A stretch of 64,000 bases of DNA from Podocnemis expansa (lineage: Eukaryota > Chordata > Testudines > Podocnemididae). Location: assembly GCA_007922195.1 (NCBI GenBank), contig ML682059.1:18593787-18657786 (forward strand). The letters run 5' to 3'. Made by a program: the position numbers and the translations under genes. Positions 12,301-22,525 of this stretch are shown here, piece after piece; the first letter of the stretch is position 1; each line of letters opens with the position of its first letter. The notes beneath the pieces were generated by a model that was not told the DNA's origin, did no database searches, and saw only the letters and a list, made by a program, of their open reading frames with translations.

Positions 12301-12387
12301 CCACATGTTCCAATTATCCTCTCTTCTATCCCTGTAGTTACAGTCCCGGCACCCCCCAAGTTCCATCCCATCCCCCTGGTCTCCCAC
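9334..12387 (-). CDS. CR1 ORF2 protein: APE endonuclease and reverse transcriptase
   Basis: This is the polyprotein that nicks the target and copies CR1 RNA at the nick. The open frame gives about 1017 residues, including four unknown residues from the N gap and a duplicated 15-residue block caused by it (about residues 52-85). The apurinic-like endonuclease follows: TNARSLGNK near 105, GITETWW near 133, [17 protein letters not shown], and the SSDHEMIDF catalytic His/Asp block near 310. The reverse transcriptase has [38 protein letters not shown] and the active-site KFADDTKLG near 735. The C-terminal part contains HLEYCVQFW and ends TLTGMI. No stop or frameshift is visible outside the gap, so it may encode an active enzyme. 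The true start is uncertain because CR1 ORF2 starts vary. Confidence 0.93.
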   Translation of the reverse strand: MGDQGDGMELGGCRDCNYRDRREDNWNMWGESNNFLRCSNEALMPEAGGGSQHQKKIQGGRYNRIEXXXXQHQKKIQGGRYNRIECQNGKVGQSAGYLRCLYTNARSLGNKQEELVALAQTKNYDMIGITETWWNSLHDWSSAIDGYKLFRKDRQGRKGGGVALYVKELYDCSELHYESGNKPVESLWVKFRGESNKGDFVVGVCYRPPDQKEEVDEAFCVQLTEVSRAQALVLMGDFNYPDICWKANTAVHRQSRKFLESVEDNFLVQMLEQPTRGLAPLDLLLTNREEFIREVEVNGSLGSSDHEMIDFKLMIKGKKERSKTQTLDFRKADFVSLRELMGRIPWEADLKGKGVQESWVHFKETLLRAQEDTIPIRRKHSKCGRHPLWLNRELCTELKHKKDAYRKWKLGQMTKEAYKDIARDCRDKIRKAKGQMELRLARDVKDNRKGFYKYINNKKRIRDGVGPLLNGAGILVTEDEEKAEVLNAFFTSVFTSRVSSQPTTLGTGDWGEEERPLVTEGQVRDCLKKLDVHKSMGPDELHPRVLRELADEIAVPLAIIFENSWRTGEVPEDWKKANIVPIFKKGKKEDPGNYRPVSLTSIPGKIMEQLLKESILKHLEERRVIRNSQHGFTKGKSCLTNLIAFYDEMTGFVDAGRAVDVIYLDFSKAFDTVSHSILIGKLRKYGLDAWTVRWIENWLKQQFQRVGINGSMSSWQAVTSGVPQGSVLGPVLFNVFINDLDDGIDCTLSKFADDTKLGGTVDTLEGRDRIQGDLDKLEQWAKRNIMRFNKDKCKILHLGRKNPMYCYRLGSDQLNSSTGEKDLGVMVDGKLDMSQQCALAAKKANGILGCIRRSVASRSRDVIIPLYSALVRPHLEYCVQFWAPHYKKDMDKLERVQRRATKMIKGLEHKPYEERLKELGLFSLQKRRLRGDLIATFNYLKGCSKEEGARLFSVVTEGRTRSNGFKLQLGRSRLDIRKNFLTRRVVKHWNKLPREVVESPSLEVFKSQLDKTLTGMI
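12178..12187. other. Assembly gap (10 N) flanked by a direct duplication
   Basis: Ten N bases separate two identical ~47-bp stretches (about 12131-12177 and 12188-12234), both beginning CATTCAATTCTATTGTATCT. The gap falls in the N-terminal region of CR1 ORF2. The duplication is best explained as an unmerged overlap between contigs rather than biology. Confidence 0.9.
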
Positions 12388-12431
12388 ATAGTCACTTACC
12401 TGTGGGCTTTGGTCTCCTTCCCCCGTCAGAC

Positions 12432-12609
12432 CTAGTTTAAAGCCCTCCTCACTAGGTCAGCCAGTCTGCGTCCAAATACGCTCTTCCCCTTCCTCGAAAG
12501 ATGGAGTCCATCTCTGCCTAGCAGTCCTTCTTCCTGAAACAGCAACCCATGGTCGAGGAAGCCAAAGCCCTCCTGACGACACCATCTTCGCAGCCAAGCG
12601 TTCATCTCC
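12432..12609 (-). pseudogene. CR1 ORF1 C-terminal fragment (esterase-like)
   Basis: The minus-strand frame upstream of ORF2 ends in FGFLDHGLLFQEEGLLGRDG, then LHLSRKGKSVFGRRLADLV. The D-G-L-H-L-S block resembles the catalytic Asp/His region of the SGNH esterase domain found in CR1 ORF1 proteins. Only about the last 58 residues are CR1; the remaining frame up to 12731 is read through MITE sequence and is not real. It ends about 45 bp before the ORF2 start. It is a fragment produced by 5' truncation. Confidence 0.7.
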
Positions 12610-13013
12610 TTTTTGCCCTTCTCCTTCCCAGGTGCTTTCCTTTTTCTATGTATTGGGTGGGAGCATGGTCCTTCTAGAGGGCTATTTTGCCACACCTCCC
12701 ATGGTTCCTTTCTCCTAAACTGAAATAGCAAGTCCTGTCCATGGACATGCTATTTCAAGTTGAGTTTCTAGTGGGGACCTATTAAATTGATTTAGCTTAC
12801 ATCTATTTAATGATTTTTATATTGATTTTATTAAATTGATATAAGTTAAATCAATTTAACTGTGTAAGTGTGGACATAGCCATCAACGTTAGCTTTGAAG
12901 GCAGTTGTTTTTTGCCCCCACTGCTCCCCTTGGAAGACTATTCCAGAACTTTTACTCTTCTGACGGTTAGAAACCTGCATCTAATTTCAAGCCCAAATTC
13001 CCTTATGGACAGT

Positions 13014-13426
13014 TTATATCCATTTGGCCTGTATACACATTGGTGCTGCACAATTCCTCTCCTCCCTAGTATTAATCCCTCTAATGTGTTTATAGAGAGC
13101 AATCATATCATCCCATAAGCTTCTTTTGGTTAGACTAAACAAGCCAAGCTCTTTAAGTCTCCTCTCATAAGGCATGTTTTCCATTCCATGCACCATGCTT
13201 CTAGACCTTCTCTGTACCTGTTCCAATTTGAATTCATCTTTTTTATAGGTGGGGGGCCACAAATGCACACAATATTCCAGATGGGGCCTCACCAGTGCCT
13301 TGTATAGTGGCTCTAACACTTCCCTCTCTCTACTTGAAATACCTCTTCTGAAGCATTCTAAGACCGCAGTAGCTTTTTTCATGCCTACATTGCATTGGTG
13401 GCTCATGGTCATTCTGTGATCATCCA
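13014..13426 (-). pseudogene. CR1-A reverse transcriptase C-terminal relic
   Basis: A minus-strand frame with [36 protein letters not shown] and [20 protein letters not shown] matches the region downstream of the CR1 reverse transcriptase active site. It is cut at 13426 by a PLE whose target duplication is TGTGATCATCCA. The protein continues on the far side of the PLE at 16515. It is non-functional. Confidence 0.85.
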
Positions 13427-13605
13427 ACAACAAGAGTGACACCTTCAATCAAGCCAACAACATTGTTAGCCTTTCGAGCTACACACTTACTCCAGTGGAG
13501 AAATCTGTACTATCTCAGGGACTTTCCTTCTGCCCCACAACTGCCACACAAAAGATAAGATTCTGCGGTGACCTGGAGGACTACTTTCATCATCTAAGAC
13601 TCAAA

Positions 13606-14244
13606 GGCTATGTCCACATGATGCTTTTAGTTGTTTCAATTTAAAAGTTGTCATGTCTGAACGACATTTCGTTATTTTGAAATGAGAAGCCCTGTTATTT
13701 CAAAATAACAAACCTTATTTTGAAATAGTAAAACCTAGGCTGAAATTGAAATAGCTGTTATTTCAAAATGGTTGTTTTGAAATAACGCCATTTGGATGTG
13801 TTATTTTGAAATAACCATTATTTCAGTTTAACACTTTTGTCCTTCTCCTTCCCCGGGTGCCTTCCTTTTTCTAGTAAAAAAACAACAAGCAGCTGTGTGG
13901 CACTTTAAGACTAACAAATTTATTTTTTGCATGAGCTTTCATAGGAGAAGATCCCACTTCCTCTCCCACAAAAGCTCATGCAAAAAATAAATCTGTTAGT
14001 CTTAAAGTGCCACACAACTGCTTGTTGTTTTTTTACTGGACTAGACTAACACGGATATTCCTTTTTCTATACACTGGATGGCAACGCATGCTGCTCCTCT
14101 GCTGATTCGAAATATCAAGTCCTGTGTCCAGACTTGCTATTTCGATTTGGGGTTTTTGCTTATTTCAATTTAAGTTAATTCAACATAACAATTTTATTTT
14201 GAATTAACTTATTTCAAAATAAGCATCTACATGTGGACATAGCC
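13606..14244. mobile_element. Harbinger-type MITE D, nested in PLE-1
   Basis: Starts GGCTATGTCCACATGATGC and ends CATGTGGACATAGCC, with AAA on both sides. The homologous PLE at about 47130 carries the empty site (CTCAAAGAA in the PLE sense), which proves a 3-bp duplication on insertion. Internal palindromes are of the TTATTTTGAAATAA type. Its own centre was later hit by a PLE hairpin (13874-14057). Confidence 0.9.
13874..14057. mobile_element. 184-bp PLE-derived hairpin element with 12-bp target duplication
   Basis: Perfect direct repeats TTCCTTTTTCTA (13862-13873 and 14058-14069) flank an insertion made of two PLE termini facing each other. The left arm has GTGTGGCACTTTAAGACTAAC and GCATGAGCTTTC; the right arm has their complements and ends CTGGACTAGACTAACACGG. 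There is no coding sequence. The arms would pair over roughly 75 bp. The left boundary string (GTAAAAAAACAACAAGCAG) recurs exactly at 63965. Confidence 0.85.
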
Positions 14245-16423
14245 AAAGAGTTTTTCCATAACACCACTGATCAATTCAGTGATGCACAGGTACCTTCCTC
14301 CAAATACCACAAGAAGAAATATTCTTCGTAGACTTCTCCAGAAGGTCAGAACAACAGACTAGACTTCTATATTGACTGTTTCTGCCACCATGCCAAGGCT
14401 GAAATCATGGACAAACAACATCCCTTACATCATAATCTCAGCCATGCAGAACGCAATGAAATCCACAGCCTCAGAAACAATTCTGACATTATTATTAAGG
14501 AGGTTGACAAAGGAGGTGCAGTCATCATCATGGATAAACTGGATATTCGAGCACAAGGCTTATAAATAGCTCTCCAACTCAACATTCTAGAAATCACTTT
14601 CCTCTGACCCCACTGAAGAATACCATAAGGAATTAGAACACTCAAGAACCTACCTAAGGCAGCACAGGAACAAATAAAGGCAGACACACCACCAGAACCC
14701 CAACCAGTAATATTCTATCTACTACCTAAAATCCATAAAAAAGCAACCCGGATGCCCCATCATCTCAGGCACTGGCACTCTTACAGCAGGCTTATCTGGC
14801 TATGTGGACTCCCTCCTCAGACCTTCTGTTATCAACATCCCTAGCTATCTTCAAGATACCACGGACTTCCTGAGGAAAATCCAATCCATTGGTGAGCTTT
14901 CAGAAAACACCATCCTGCCCACTATGGATGTAGAAGCTCTTAACACCAACATAACACACAAGGATGGATTGTAAGATATTAGAAGAACTGTCCCAGATAA
15001 TGCCACAGCACAGCTTGTGACTGAACTTTGTGCCTTTGTGCTCACCCACAACCATTTCCGATCTGAGGATAATTTATATCTCCAAGTCAGTGGCACTGTT
15101 ACAGGCACCCGCATGGCTCCACAATATTCCAACATTTTTATGGGTGACTTAGAAAAACGTTTCCTCAAGTCTCATCTCAAAGCACTTCTCCTCTACTTAC
15201 GCTACACTGATGACATCTTCATCATCTGGATTCATGGCAGCATTGCACTTAAAGATTTTCACAGAGATTTCAACAATTTCCACTCCACAATCAAATTAAG
15301 CCTGGAACACTCCACACAGGAGATCCACTTTCTCGACACTACAGTACAAATTAGGGATGGACACATCAACACCATGCTATACTGAAAACCTACTGATTGG
15401 TATAGTTGTCTACATCCCTTGAGGTTCCATCCTAAACACACCACACGATCCATTGTCTACAGCCAAGCCCTAAGATATAACCGCATTTGCTCTAACCCCT
15501 CAGACAGAGACAGACATCTTCAATATCTCTATCAAGAATTCTTAAAACTACAGTACCCACCCAGAGAAGTAAAGAAACAGATTTATAAGGCCAGATGGAT
15601 ACCCTGTAGTCAACTACTACAGGAAAGGCCCAAAAGATAAAACAATAGAACGCCACATACAACCCTCAAGTCGGACCTCTACAGTGGATCATTAAGGACC
15701 TACAGCCTATTTTAAAAGATGATCCCTCACTCTCTCTAGCCTTGGGAGGCAGACCTCTCCTCACCTACAGAAAACCCCTGAACCTTAAACAGATACTCAC
15801 GAGCAACTACAGACCTTACAACAGAAACATTAAAGCAGGCACATATCCCTGGAACAAATCACGCTGCCAACTTTGTCCACATATCTGCACAAAAGACACC
15901 ATCATAAGACCTAATCAAGCCAGCTACTCCATCAAAGGTTCTTTCACCTGGTCATCCACTAATGTGATTAATGCCATCATGTGCCGGAAATGCCCCCACA
16001 CCTTATACATTGGACAAACAGGACAGTCCCTATGCAGAAGAATAAATGGGCACAAAACTGTCATCAGAAATCACAACATGCAAAAAACAGTTGCTGAGCA
16101 CTTCCATCTTCCTAATCACTCCATTAATGATTTGTTAATGATGGTCCTCAAGAAAATCAATGGGACATCAAGCCTTCAAAGAGCAACAGCCAAAATCCAA
16201 CTAATATGCAAATTAAATTGTGTGAAAGCAGGACTTAATCGTGACTATGGATTCTTTTGTCATTATAACAGGTAATTTGACTTTACCCTTCCTCTATGTG
16301 CTGTTTCCTAGACCTTGAATCCTTACAAATGCTCTGATTTGCTGTTCAAGTATGACCTGGTCCCATGTCTTATACTCCCCAGCATTTATTTTCATCCCAT
16401 TCTGTAAATTCCCCCTCTTCAAA

Positions 16424-16464
16424 GCATCTGACGAAGTGGGATTTTCTTCCATGAAAGCTCATGT
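16424..16464 (+). ncRNA. Hammerhead-ribozyme-like core in the PLE-1 3' UTR
   Basis: The order is GCAT (stem I 5' strand), CTGACGA, one extra A, GTGGG / TTCCAT as stem II around ATTTTC, GAAA, GC, TC, ATGT (stem I 3' strand). This matches the conserved hammerhead residues C3-U4-G5-A6-N7-G8-A9, G12-A13-A14, A15.1-U16.1 and C17. Stem III is only AGCU, a self-complementary word, so a single molecule would fold poorly but two molecules could share a 4-bp stem III. Hammerhead motifs are known in Penelope-like elements. Activity in this copy is inferred, not shown. Confidence 0.6.
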
Positions 16465-16526
16465 GATAAATAAATCTGTTAGTCTTTAAGTCCCACAAGA
16501 CTCCTTGCTTTTTTTGTGATCATCCA

Positions 16527-17706
16527 GTACTCCCAGGTCCTTCTCCTTCTCCATCCCTTTCAACTGATACATCCCCAACTTATAGGAAAAAATCTTATTA
16601 TTTGTCCCTAAATGCATGACCCTGGCACTTGCCATTATTAAATTTCATCCTATTCCTAATACTTCAGTTTACAAGTCATCCAGATCCTTCTGTATGACAT
16701 CCTGATCCTTCTCTGTATTGGCAATACCTGCCAACTTGGCATCATCCGCAAACTTAGTTACCACATTCCAACTGTCTGTGGCAAGGCCAGTAACAAAAAG
16801 TTAAATAAGATCACTCCCAAGACCGATCCCTGAGGAACTCCACTAGTAACCTCCCTCCAGCTTGACAGTTCATCCTTCAACATGCCATGCTGTAGACCCC
16901 TATTCCTTACCCACCTTACTGTATTCATATTAATCCCTACCTTTTGTAACTTAACTAATTTTCTTTGTGAAACTATCAAATGCCTTGCTGAAATCTATGT
17001 AAATTAGGCCCACCACACTCCCTTTATTTAAAAAAACCTGTTATCCTCTCAAAAAAGAGGATCAGGTTGGTTTGGCATGATCTACCTATTCTAAAGTCAT
17101 GTTGTATTTTATCCCAGTTACTGTTATCCTTGATATCTTCAAATACGTCCTCCTTCAAAATTTTTTCCAAGACCTTGTATACTACAGAGATCAAGCTATA
17201 AGGCTGCAGTTACCTGGATCACATTTATTCCCTTTCTTGAAAATAGGAACTATAGTAGCAATTCTGCAGTAATACAGTACAACCCCTGAATTCACAGGTT
17301 CATTAAAAACCCTTGCTAATGGGCTGGCAATTTCATGTGCCAGTTCCTTTAATAGCCTCACATGGAGATTAGCTAGGACCCTGATTCAGACCCATCAAGC
17401 AGCTTGAGTTTGGTTTCTACCTTAGGTATGGTAATTTCTACTTCCATGTCCTACCTCCCATTAGCTACCTAAACTCTATCCCTGAGCTTGTCATCACCCT
17501 CATTAAAAACTGAGAGAAAGTACTTATTTATACATTCAGCCATGCCTAGATTATCCTTGACCTTCACCCCATCCACAGTCCCACTTCTTCGTTCGTTTTC
17601 TTCCTATTTATATGGCTAAAGAACCTTTTACTATTGGTTTTAATTCCCTTCATAAAGTACAGCTCTGCTTGACCTTTTGCCTTTCTCACTTTATCTTTAC
17701 ATGTCC
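16527..17706 (-). pseudogene. CR1-A RT core relic
   Basis: Continues CR1-A on the far side of PLE-1. The frame near 16758-16979 encodes [20 protein letters not shown], the RT block before the active site. Further upstream, 17564-17845 contains CKDKVRKAKGQAELYFMKGI and FFSHINRKKTNEEVGLW, the segment before RT. Many frameshifts are present. Confidence 0.8.
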
Positions 17707-18620
17707 TCAAATCATGGTTTAAAGATTTCAAGGTACAGGGAAACCACAAGCAAGTGACCCCACGGTACATGGGAAGGCGAAAAACCTCCAAGGCTCCCAC
17801 CAATCTGCCCTGGGACAAAATCCCCTCCTGACTCAGATATGTCAATCAATTAATCTCAGAGCATGTGGACAAGACTCACCAGCTAGACACTCCAGAAAGA
17901 ATTCTCTGCACCAGCTCAGAACTCTAACAACTCTAACGTCCCATCACCAGGGCCAAGGAAAAGCCCGAGTGCGGCCAGGGCTGACTGCACTTCCACCTTC
18001 ACCCCCCACCCCACTGCTGTAGCATCCTGCCGGGAGGGGCTACAAAGGCTGCCTGGGGCCAGCACTGCAGGGAGGGTTTGGTGGGCCACAGCTGGCACTG
18101 CTGCACGGGGGGCTGCAGGGCGGTCCTGTGGGTTGGCGCTGCTGCGGGAGGTGGGGCGGGAATGCAGGCCGGAGGCCACAGGCTGCTGCACTCCTGCCCT
18201 GCCCATAGGCTGGCGGGTCTAGAGCAGACCTGTCAGCCCGGGGGCTGTGCAGGCAAGCCACTGAAAGTGAGCAGTGGCAGCCCTCAATTCAGGCAGGACT
18301 GGATTTTTGGGAACCTGAGGGCCCCCCCTTGAGGCCAGAACCCGGGACTGCAGCCCCTAAAGTCCCTAACTTATTCAAAAGCCAATGGCATATTTACCAC
18401 TAGTAGTCAAAGATCAGTTAATTGCCAAATTAGGCTGTCTCATTACCATCCCTACATAAATGTATCCAGCTCAGTTCTGAAGCCAGCTAGGGTTTTCTCC
18501 CCAACTACCCCTGATAGGCTATTCCACAATTTCACTCCTTGGATGCTTAGAAACCTGCATCTAATTTCAAGTCTAAGTTTCCTAATGGCCAATTTATAAT
18601 AATTTGTTCAAGGAAGAACT
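17707..18620 (-). repeat. CR1 3' region fragment (CR1-C) with a GC-rich insert
   Basis: 17707-17951 matches the CR1 3' UTR (TCAAATCATGGTTTAAAGA, CAATCTGCCCTGGGA, GAATTCTCTGCACCAGCTCA). 18363-18620 continues it (TAGTCAAAGATCAGTTAATTGC, TTAGAAACCTGCATCTAATT). The block in between, 17952-18362, is foreign GC-rich sequence. This copy abuts the 5' side of CR1-A in the same orientation. Confidence 0.7.
17952..18362. other. GC-rich insert of unknown origin
   Basis: About 410 bp, much richer in GC than its CR1 flanks, with overlapping Gly/Pro/Ala-rich frames on both strands but no recognisable domain. It splits a CR1 3' UTR. No terminal repeats or target duplication could be fixed by eye. Confidence 0.4.
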
Positions 18621-21600
18621 GTCCTGCAAATGGCCTAATCATAGAGGACCTGCTAAGAAGTAGTGTTGCCTAATCATTAGCTACAGCTAGAATATCAAAG
18701 TAGGCATCTTGGGGCTGAGAAAAGGAAGCAACTATCAGGGGGATAGCTACTGCCTGCTTTCTCGCTGGGTCTCTTACACTGCAGATTGGGCCCAGCCAGT
18801 CCTGTTTGTGGTCACATGACCAGAAGCTTCCTGCCTACGCTCCAGTTGCCTAGCAGCCAGAGCATCAAAAGGAGGAGGAAAGGCAGCTCCATCCCTGCTA
18901 CAGGGCCTAATCTGTGGGTGGAGAAGCAGCCACCCCCACCCATCTGCCTGCGACTACTCCTCTGCCTCCAGCGCAGCTGCTTGTGCCCACCTGCTGCCAC
19001 AGCAACAAGCTCATGATGCTGCCAGGGGCTGGGATGGGTGGGTGGCCCTGCTGGCCAATCGGGTGGGCACTGCCCACCCTGGCCCACCGCCAGGCTACGC
19101 CTCTGGTGATTATGGAGAAAGGCAGATGTCTCTGCTCCCGATCTCCTCCCCCAAAGATGGTAGTTCCTACTGTCTTGAAATAAAGATTTTTTTTAAATAT
19201 AATAATGAAAAGTTGAAGAGAAAATGTATACTTCATCTTGATAACAAAGTAAACTTGCGTGTTACAGTTGTTTTGTTACTGAAATCACATATAGTCTATT
19301 GTGGCTTCAGAGGAAACCTTGACACAATGCAGACCTTCTAACTTTACAGGGTTTTCATGAACCTACACGGTTTACTGTTAAACTACTACTTACATCAGTG
19401 TGTCAAGTACACAGACATGCACAAACTACAGAGATATAGTATAGGTAGTGTTCTGTACTGCTAAGTACATATTGTGTAGTGTTTTAGCTTAAACTAGGAA
19501 TGGTTTAAACATGAAAATTGTATATATTACAATGCTGAAGTTCAGTCCCATGGTTTGCACTCTTAAATCTGTTAAAGAGAATTTTTTAAAAAAAATTACA
19601 AAAGTATATTATCTGCTACAATGAAGTCAGACCTTGTATTCATGATTACTTCATGATTTCACCTCATACACGTTTAAAGTTTAGTTTAGAGAAATGTAGT
19701 CTTAAAAGTTGAATGTTTCCCTGAACCTGTAGAGTATTGTGGTGATGGTAAATGCCTATTGACTGATTCTTGAATAGTTTTAAGCAAACAATTTATACAT
19801 AAAGTTGTTATCCAGCATGCAGTACAGAGTGTAAGGAGGACAATGGTTCAACAAGGAAATAAGAACAAATTTCTTGTTTTAACATTAGAGAGAGTAAAGA
19901 AGATCATGTTTTAATTAAATAAAGGACTAAACGGAACAAACCTTTGCAAAAGCAGACATAACATTTAAGAATAAAATCAACATGGCAGGGTAAAGGTCAC
20001 AGAAGATCAAGTAAGACGCTAATAGTTGTGCTTTTTCCATTTTCTTATCGATCAATATTATGTTTTTTCCCAGTGAAAATGCAACAGCAGAGTTATTGCT
20101 GACCTTTTCCTCACCCTTCTATCATGTATAAAATCACAGCAAAACAACAAACAACTTCATAAGCTGCAGAGTTTTTCTAACCAAACCACCACATTTCAGA
20201 AATACATTTAAAATGTCTCTTGCTAGTATAAAAATTAATTTGCTTATCTCATAATTATTTGTCTGAAAACTCTATTTGGCATAAGAGATACATCACTTTA
20301 AGCATCAATAACATGTTATCTTTGGAAAATTCAGTAGTATACATTTTAGTTGGTAATTGGCAGCACAGACCAGCTTCTGGTAAAATTAATGTAAACCAAA
20401 ATAATGCATTTCAGTGAGAACAGAATTGTGCTCTCTAAACCTCTTAACACTTGCTTAATAACTATTAGCCATATTATTCTTTCCAAGTTAAAAAAATTAC
20501 CAACTGGTCTGGTAAGAAATTTACAAAATTAAAAAATTGTGATACAGTAAATAATTTAACCAGATTGTGCTTCCTTTTGTTATGACATTGTCTTTTCATT
20601 TCATTCCTACTATGAAATATACATGCAGGGCTGGAGAAATAAAAGAAATTAAATGAAAACATTTGAAGTGATTTAATCATTTCAATGGCAAGTACAGAAT
20701 GAAATGTACTATCTTTGCATGTTTTTATCTTAATTAAGTTAAGATTAAATATAAAAGTGTGTATCATTTTAAAATATCAATCAGTTTGACTGTCTTCCAA
20801 TCTCACCATACCACACATAACTATCTTTCAAAGAAAAGCAGTACCATATGAGGGTGTGTGCAGGGGAGAATCATTGTAGCTTCCCCAGTAGAGCTAAATT
20901 TCACAAATAACTGTAGTAAAGATAATAAAAATAGGCAACTCACTCTGCATGAATCAATATATTCACAGCTCTCCATTTCTTTTTAAAAGGATCATTTTAT
21001 AGAGACTTTTTCTTACATTTAAGATGTGCTGTAGTTTAAAAATTTCAGTAGTAAAGGTGTAACCTATTCACTTAAAATTGGTATAATCATAATTACAAAA
21101 GCATTTCCTACAAGGAGGCTCTGCTGGGTAAGTTATATGTTGCTCAAGAATACTAAAATATGTTTATTCACAGTGTATTATTTAGCCACCACCTATGCGG
21201 TGGTGTACAGGGTTATGCAGATAAGGATGCTTCCTAATAATGAAACTAAGTCCACTCATTTGTATTTACTTATAACTGATTGGTTTTTTGTTTTGTTTTA
21301 TTTTTAAATAAAACCTCTTGTTTAAGAAGGACAGACTAGCAGTCACCAGGCAGTCAACTGAGGTGGGAGCAGATGCAAGCTAGAACAAGGGCTGGCTAGC
21401 ATGCAAATAGAGAGGATGGGGGAGGATCTGCTGAAACTGCTTCCAATAGGAATATTCTTGGACTGGTAGTGACACTGAGCAGATTAAAGAGACTGCTTCC
21501 CATAGAAGCCTATATAACTGCCTTTGGATAATTTAGATGAGTCCTTGCCTATGGATAGGCTGAATGCGAGTCCTAGCTCAAGACCTGTGGATAATTGCCT

Positions 21601-22390
21601 CTGATTACTCATTTGATATTTTTTGGCTCAAGGTGATTCATCAGGCTTTGGCAGGCTTAAAAGGCATCACACTGACTCCATAGATCCTGTCATGAAATAA
21701 AAACATGCCATGTATCATTCACACCTAATCAACAGCTCACCTGACAAGTCCATCTCCTGGATATTTCTGATTTCATAAGGATCTCAGCTTCCATTTAAAA
21801 AAAATTCTAATCTTCAAGATTAGAGAAAAAGCTTAAGAGGGTGATTTGGGCATACCCTGGAGAATCAAAGGCCAGCAGGCAAATAAGCAGACCCTAAAAT
21901 GTATTGTGTTAAAATCTTATGATTTTTGTAGACTCAAGCCCCGGCAATACTGAAAATGGCACAACAGTTCTTAGTTATTGTTACTCTAATATGGTGTTGC
22001 ACTGTCTAGTTGTTTGTAAGCTGGTTTCAGATCCTTAGATGAAAGGCACTATAGCAGTACAAAATATCATTGTTATTTATTTTATCTAGCACATAATACA
22101 GACCTAAAAGCAGAAATGCTAAAACTGTATGAGAAAGTATCTCTGGATCTTTTGTCTTCCAATATCAGTGTCATGTGACAATGGTAACAAATCACAGAAA
22201 GTCACTTATAAGGAATTGTTTAGGATAAGAAACATATTATCTCTAAACCAATCTCTCTCTCTCTGTCTCTCTCTCCCCCACTACACTACTGAGAGTTTTC
22301 CTATTACCATTGCAGTGTTTAGAGGTCACAAATTAAGGCTCAGGGCCCAATTTGGCATACACTGAATGAAAGGAGAACCCTTGTCCAGGG
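18621..22390. other. Mostly unique sequence, no gene seen
   Basis: 18621-19170 is GC-rich with overlapping low-complexity frames. 19170-22390 is AT-rich, with no coding frame that resembles a protein. A short CT-rich tract lies near 22250-22278. Confidence 0.45.
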
Positions 22391-22525
22391 CCGGTGCTGG
22401 GGATCGTGGCGCCCCCCCACAGCAGAGCGATGCTGGCGCAGATGAGTGACGTCATCAGGGGAGCGCCACGGCGCTGTCCCCTTTTGACACCCCTCAAAAT
22501 GCTGGCGCCCCCCTGCAACGCAGGG
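22391..22525. repeat. Short interspersed GC-rich repeat with a CRE palindrome (copy 2)
   Basis: The best-preserved copy of the repeat at 5516-5650. It carries GCGATGCTGGCGCAGATGAG, TGACGTCATCA and CCACGGCGCTGTCCCCTTTT, and ends in CCCCTGCAACGCAGGGG, itself a small palindrome. The parent family is not recognised. Confidence 0.6.

Larger units (their letters stand above)
9247..12609 (-). mobile_element. Young CR1 LINE (CR1-B), 5'-truncated
   Basis: The 3' end lies at 9247 and is the typical CR1 octamer tail: ATTCTATG units read on the minus strand. The element contains a complete ORF2 and the last part of ORF1, and is truncated within ORF1 where MITE C sequence resumes. CR1 elements copy by target-primed reverse transcription and commonly end 5'-truncated without target duplications, as seen here. 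The coding state is much better than that of the surrounding CR1-A, so this copy is far younger. Confidence 0.92.
8996..12881. mobile_element. Harbinger-type MITE C, interrupted by a CR1
   Basis: The left end reads AGGTATGTCCACACAC and the right end GTGTGGACATAGCC, with ATC on both sides as a 3-bp target duplication. The left half (8996-9246) and right half (about 12610-12881) contain ATCGATAT- and AAATCGATTT-type palindromic words in place of TTTCGAAA. A 3.36-kb CR1 has inserted in the middle. The right half keeps the CCTCCCATGG block seen in its relatives. The MITE sits inside CR1-A. Confidence 0.8.
13436..16275 (+). pseudogene. PLE-1 reverse transcriptase and GIY-YIG endonuclease relic
   Basis: Degraded Penelope polyprotein. 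The N-terminal part before the MITE reads like NIVSLSSYTLTPVEKSVLSQ. The RT core lies at about 14430-15640, with GTRMAPQYSNIFMGDLEKRF and a YTDDIFIIW active site at 15202-15228. The endonuclease frame (15742-16275) has a Cys/His cluster (CQLCPHIC), then MCRKCPHTLYIGQTGQSLCR, the GIY-YIG-like motif typical of Penelope elements, and ends FCHYNR. Several stops and frameshifts break the RT, while the endonuclease frame is open. The family role is RT-driven retrotransposition with the GIY-YIG domain nicking DNA. This copy is dead. Confidence 0.9.
13427..16514 (+). mobile_element. Penelope-like element PLE-1, inserted in CR1-A
   Basis: The element is bounded by the 12-bp direct repeat TGTGATCATCCA (13415-13426 and 16515-16526), which joins CR1-A cleanly when the element is removed. 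It runs from mid N-terminal coding sequence through RT and GIY-YIG endonuclease to a 3' UTR with a hammerhead-like core at 16424-16464 and the PLE tail. It is 5'-truncated, and a MITE lies at 13606-14244. Removal of that MITE leaves the same sequence as the empty site in the other PLE near 47130. Confidence 0.9.
8450..17706 (-). mobile_element. Old CR1 LINE (CR1-A), minus strand, split by several insertions
   Basis: Segments 8450-8881, 8964-8995, 12882-13426 and 16515-17706 are collinear parts of one CR1 copy. They run from the 3' UTR through the end of the reverse transcriptase to the region between endonuclease and RT. A PLE tail (8882-8963), a MITE (8996-12881) and a PLE (13427-16514) interrupt it. 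Coding traces include [19 protein letters not shown] in segment 3, and [11 protein letters not shown] near 16840 in segment 4. Many stops and frameshifts make it a dead relic. It sets the oldest layer of the local insertion order. Confidence 0.85.
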
